Part shown: in pieces, positions 39,609-41,540 of the stretch
Numbering within the stretch: the stretch's first letter is position 1
Layout: every line of letters begins with the position of its first letter
Assembly (NCBI RefSeq): GCF_020639365.1
Contig: NZ_JAINUL010000001.1
Span: forward strand, 7,847,683-7,889,222
Source: Streptomyces flavotricini
Lineage (GTDB): Bacteria; Actinomycetota; Actinomycetes; Streptomycetales; Streptomycetaceae
DNA: 41,540 nucleotides
Direction: 5' to 3'
Made by a program: the position numbers and the translations under genes
The notes under the pieces: generated by a model
Told to the model about the DNA's origin: nothing
Seen by the model: the letters and a program-made list of their open reading frames with translations, nothing else
Database searches by the model: none

Positions 39609-40957
39609 CCGCGGCCACCCCCGCCCCCGCCGGTGCGGAAGCCGCCCCCGCCGCCGGCGGCCCCGCCGGCGCCGCGGTTGCGGGTCGCGCCCGCTCCGGC
39701 GCCGCCGGGGAAGGCGCCGCCCGGGAAGCCCCCGCTGCCGGTCGAGGAGACCGCGGTCAGCTGCACCTGCTCACCTTCGGCCAGGCCGCTGAGGATCTGG
39801 TCGGCGCTGTCGCCTTCGAGGCCGACGGTGACCGGCGTCCGTACGGCGGTGCCGTCCGCCTTGACGACGGTGACGGTACGGTTCGCGCCCGTTCCCGACA
39901 CGGCGGCGGTCGGCACCGAGAGTGCTCCGGACGCCTCGCCGACGACGACCTGGATGGAGGCGCTGAGGCCGCTGCGCAGGTCGTCGGTCGGGCTCGTGAT
40001 GGTGAGGGTCGCCGCGTACTGCACGGCGCTCCCGCCGCCCGAGTTGCCGCCGCCGGAGGACGAGCCGCTGCCGGTGGGCAGGGAACTGACCGACAGGACC
40101 TGGGCGTTGAGGACCTTGCCCGACATCGCGTTGAGCGTGACGGTGGCCGGCTGGCCCGGCTTCAGCTTGAGGGCGTCGGTCTCCGAGAAGTTCGCCGTCA
40201 CCTGCATGCCGGACGGGTTGGTGAGGACCACGAATCCGGAGAGGGCGGACGAGGAGGAGGCGGCGCCGGACGAGGCGGAGCCGGCACTCGAACCGCCGCC
40301 GTTGCCGCCACTCGTACCGCCGTTGCCGTTCGTGCCGGAGACCGTGTCGCCCACCTTCGCCGACACGGAAGCGACCGTCCCGGCGGCCGGTGCCTTCAGC
40401 GCGGTTCCGTCGACGGCGCGCTGCGCGGATTCCACCGCGTTCTGCGCCTGGGTGAGCTGGGAGCGGGCCTGGGCCACCTGCGCCGCGTCCACGGTCGGCG
40501 CCGGGGCCGGCGCGGAACCGCCCTTCGACGAGGAGGAGCCGCCGCTCGATGCCGAACTCGAATTCACCTGCCCGGCCTCGGCCTTGGTGACATTGGCCTG
40601 GGCCGCGGTCAGTGCCGCACGGGCCTGGGTGAGCGTCTCCGTCGCGGCGGTCGCGTCGACCTTCCCGAGCAGCTGTCCCTTGGTGACCTTGTCCCCCGGT
40701 TTGACGTCGACCTCGGTGAGCCGCCCGCCGGTGGTGAAGTTCACCCCGGCATCGCTCGGCGAGCTCAGCGACCCCGAGCCGGACACCGTCGCGAGCACGG
40801 TGCCCTTGGAGACCGCGACGGTCCGCGCGCCGCCGCGCGCCGGACCGTCACTGCCGCCGGTCACCGCCGCGTACGCGCCGCCGGCGCCCGCGAGGACCGC
40901 CACTGCGAGCACCGAGTTGATCAGGGCGGCCCTGCGCCGCCGTGGGAGCACGTTCAT
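39605..40957 (-). CDS. Efflux adaptor protein (HlyD/MacA-like)
   Basis: This 450-residue protein opens the efflux operon. A single membrane/signal anchor (AALINSVLAVAVLAGAGGAYAAV) is followed by a biotinyl-lipoyl-like half (VSKGTVLATVSGSGSLSSP and GGRLTEVDVKPGDKVTKGQLLGKVD). A helical hairpin with Ala/Gln-rich heptads comes next (TLTQARAALTAAQANVTKAEAG and AQVAQARSQLTQAQNAVESAQRAV), interrupted by a Ser/Gly insert. The second lipoyl half (TALKAPAAGTVASVSAKVGDTVSG) and beta-barrel domains follow (VQYAATLTITSPTDDLRSGLSASIQVVV). In Gram-negative bacteria such adaptors bridge to an outer-membrane channel; in actinobacteria they act at the membrane surface. The C-terminus is almost pure Gly/Arg. 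ATG 40957 is the start with the anchor intact. Confidence 0.92.
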   Translation of the reverse strand: MNVLPRRRRAALINSVLAVAVLAGAGGAYAAVTGGSDGPARGGARTVAVSKGTVLATVSGSGSLSSPSDAGVNFTTGGRLTEVDVKPGDKVTKGQLLGKVDATAATETLTQARAALTAAQANVTKAEAGQVNSSSASSGGSSSSKGGSAPAPAPTVDAAQVAQARSQLTQAQNAVESAQRAVDGTALKAPAAGTVASVSAKVGDTVSGTNGNGGTSGGNGGGSSAGSASSGAASSSSALSGFVVLTNPSGMQVTANFSETDALKLKPGQPATVTLNAMSGKVLNAQVLSVSSLPTGSGSSSGGGNSGGGSAVQYAATLTITSPTDDLRSGLSASIQVVVGEASGALSVPTAAVSGTGANRTVTVVKADGTAVRTPVTVGLEGDSADQILSGLAEGEQVQLTAVSSTGSGGFPGGAFPGGAGAGATRNRGAGGAAGGGGGFRTGGGGGGRG

Positions 40958-40992
40958 GGGACGGGAGCCTGGCCGCCCGCACTTTGGAGGTT

Positions 40993-41021
40993 CTGGGAGA
41001 TTCCTGGGAGTTCCCTGGGAA
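40993..41021. promoter_or_regulatory. OmpR-type direct-repeat box upstream of the efflux operon
   Basis: Three 7-bp units, CTGGGAG (40993-40999), CTGGGAG (41004-41010) and CTGGGAA (41015-41021), are separated by the 4-bp spacers ATTC and TTCC. The period is therefore exactly 11 bp. This is the geometry of OmpR/PhoB-family response-regulator sites. The array ends about 35 bp upstream of the adaptor ATG. Confidence 0.7.
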
Positions 41022-41113
41022 CGCCACGCCCTGCCGAAGCGGGCATAACCGCCCATCCGCCGCGTACCGCGCGGCCTCTGACCACCCCGGGGGCGAGGGG
41101 GCCCGCGCACTGT

Positions 41114-41127
41114 CAGGAAACTCCCAG
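41114..41127. promoter_or_regulatory. Second, inverted copy of the efflux-operon box facing the lipoprotein gene
   Basis: On the minus strand CTGGGAG (41127-41121) is followed, after TTTC, by CTGACAG (41116-41110), again with 11-bp spacing. It lies about 100 bp upstream of the divergent lipoprotein gene. The second unit is degenerate. Confidence 0.45.
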
Positions 41128-41201
41128 CGGATGCCCTGGTCGCCCCCATCTCCGTGCGGTTCAGTCGCTGTCGCCGATGCGCCCGAGCCGCCGGCGGCCC
41201 G

Positions 41202-41211
41202 CCCCCCCCCC
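41202..41211. repeat. C10 homopolymer directly before the lipoprotein ribosome binding site
   Basis: Ten consecutive C residues abut GAGGAG, the Shine-Dalgarno of the lipoprotein gene. Such tracts are prone to slippage in replication and to sequencing error. Confidence 0.8.
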
Positions 41212-41227
41212 GAGGAGACCGACGGAC

Positions 41228-41540
41228 ATGCCCTGGATCACGCCCCGGCCGACTGCGGCACTGTCCGCCGTGGCCCTCGCGGCCTGCGGGCTGCTGCTCG
41301 CGGGTTGTTCCTCCGGCACGGGCGCCGCGAGTACGGCGGCCGGCGCGTCCGCCTCCGCCGCCGCGTCCCCGTCATCGGGCGCCGGGACCATGGAGGCGTA
41401 CCGCCAGTGCCTGGCCCAGCACGGTGTCACGATGGCGCCGCGCCCGACCGGTTCGCGAGGACCCGGTGGCGGTGGCGGTGGCTGGGGCGGCGCGTCCGCA
41501 GGCCCCGGCCGCAGGGCGCCGGCCGACCCGCGGCGCAACG
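41228..41540 (+). CDS. Lipoprotein, N-terminal part (gene runs off the window)
   Basis: An ATG at 41228, ten bases after GAGGAG, opens a frame that continues to the window end (about 104 residues). The signal peptide (TAALSAVALAACGLLLAGC) ends in a lipobox with Cys at about 25. A Ser/Ala/Gly spacer follows, then GTMEAYRQCLAQHGVTMAPRPTG, and a Gly-rich run (GPGGGGGGWGG). The YRQCLAQHGV-type segment occurs in small Streptomyces lipoproteins encoded near efflux operons. It is divergent from the adaptor/ABC/two-component operon and shares its control region, so it probably belongs to the same regulon. Its function is unknown. Confidence 0.75.
   Translation, partial: MPWITPRPTAALSAVALAACGLLLAGCSSGTGAASTAAGASASAAASPSSGAGTMEAYRQCLAQHGVTMAPRPTGSRGPGGGGGGWGGASAGPGRRAPADPRRN

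Noticed and set aside
1..41540. tRNA or rRNA genes and integrase attachment sites.
   Set aside because: I looked for tRNA T-arm-like and acceptor-end patterns and for rRNA blocks and saw none. This was by eye only; tRNAscan or Rfam would be decisive.

Overview
The window is high-GC actinobacterial DNA and almost certainly comes from Streptomyces or a close relative such as Kitasatospora. The evidence is the extreme G/C bias at third codon positions, frequent GTG and TTG starts, four-base start/stop overlaps, a long-type argG, a class F sortase, an EspR-like regulator, a Pls-type polyamino-acid synthetase and many TetR/AraC/two-component regulators. The gene mix (enzymes, regulators, decayed genes, a MITE) looks like accessory or chromosome-arm DNA rather than a core region.

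Layout. 1-1953: the end of an MMPL exporter, coupled to an LmeA-like lipid-binding protein. 2011-3615: a TetR regulator divergent from an NAD-dependent epimerase-like protein, with a small palindrome between them. 3671-4156: an EspR-like DNA-binding protein. 4157-4805: a largely non-coding stretch ending in an ArgR-box/promoter for argG (4806-6254). 6401-7012: a wrecked Ser/Thr kinase gene. 7039-10297: epoxide hydrolase, GlxA-type regulator and saccharopine-dehydrogenase-like protein. 10356-15714: an M1 metallopeptidase behind a giant membrane NRPS of the Pls (epsilon-poly-lysine synthetase) type. 15888-17441: FAD monooxygenase. 17601-18790: a frameshifted Fic gene and a scar of gene fragments. 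18785-20215: an SRPBCC-DUF3626 fusion frame ended by a 163-bp MITE. 20420-23375: NlpC/P60 hydrolase, RNA 2',3'-cyclic phosphodiesterase, methyltransferase and a polytopic membrane protein. 23579-25080: a surface protein/class F sortase pair. 25363-27930: a secreted galactose-oxidase-like copper enzyme with duplicated discoidin domains. 28065-29684: an intact sensor Ser/Thr kinase. 29709-32197: a three-gene operon (class II aldolase, TetR, alpha/beta hydrolase) behind two perfect tandem palindromes. 32348-32968: a GNAT. 33242-34342: an orphan XylF-like sugar-binding lipoprotein with a LacI-type operator upstream. 34427-40957: a six-gene efflux/two-component operon (adaptor, ABC ATPase, permease, DUF5666-like protein, response regulator, histidine kinase). 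41228-end: the start of a divergent lipoprotein.

How genes may work together. The most interesting module is the Pls-like synthetase with its downstream M1 peptidase. In known poly-epsilon-lysine producers a Pls makes a cationic isopeptide homopolymer and a membrane M1-type aminopeptidase degrades it, so this pair is a candidate for a polycationic homopolymer synthesis/self-protection unit whose monomer cannot be read from the sequence. The second is the efflux operon: three 7-bp repeats at exact 11-bp spacing lie before its first gene and a related inverted site lies nearer the divergent lipoprotein, which suggests that the encoded OmpR-type regulator controls both. The decayed kinase, decayed Fic gene, gene scraps and MITE between 6.4 and 20.4 kb show that this part of the chromosome is eroding and rearranging.
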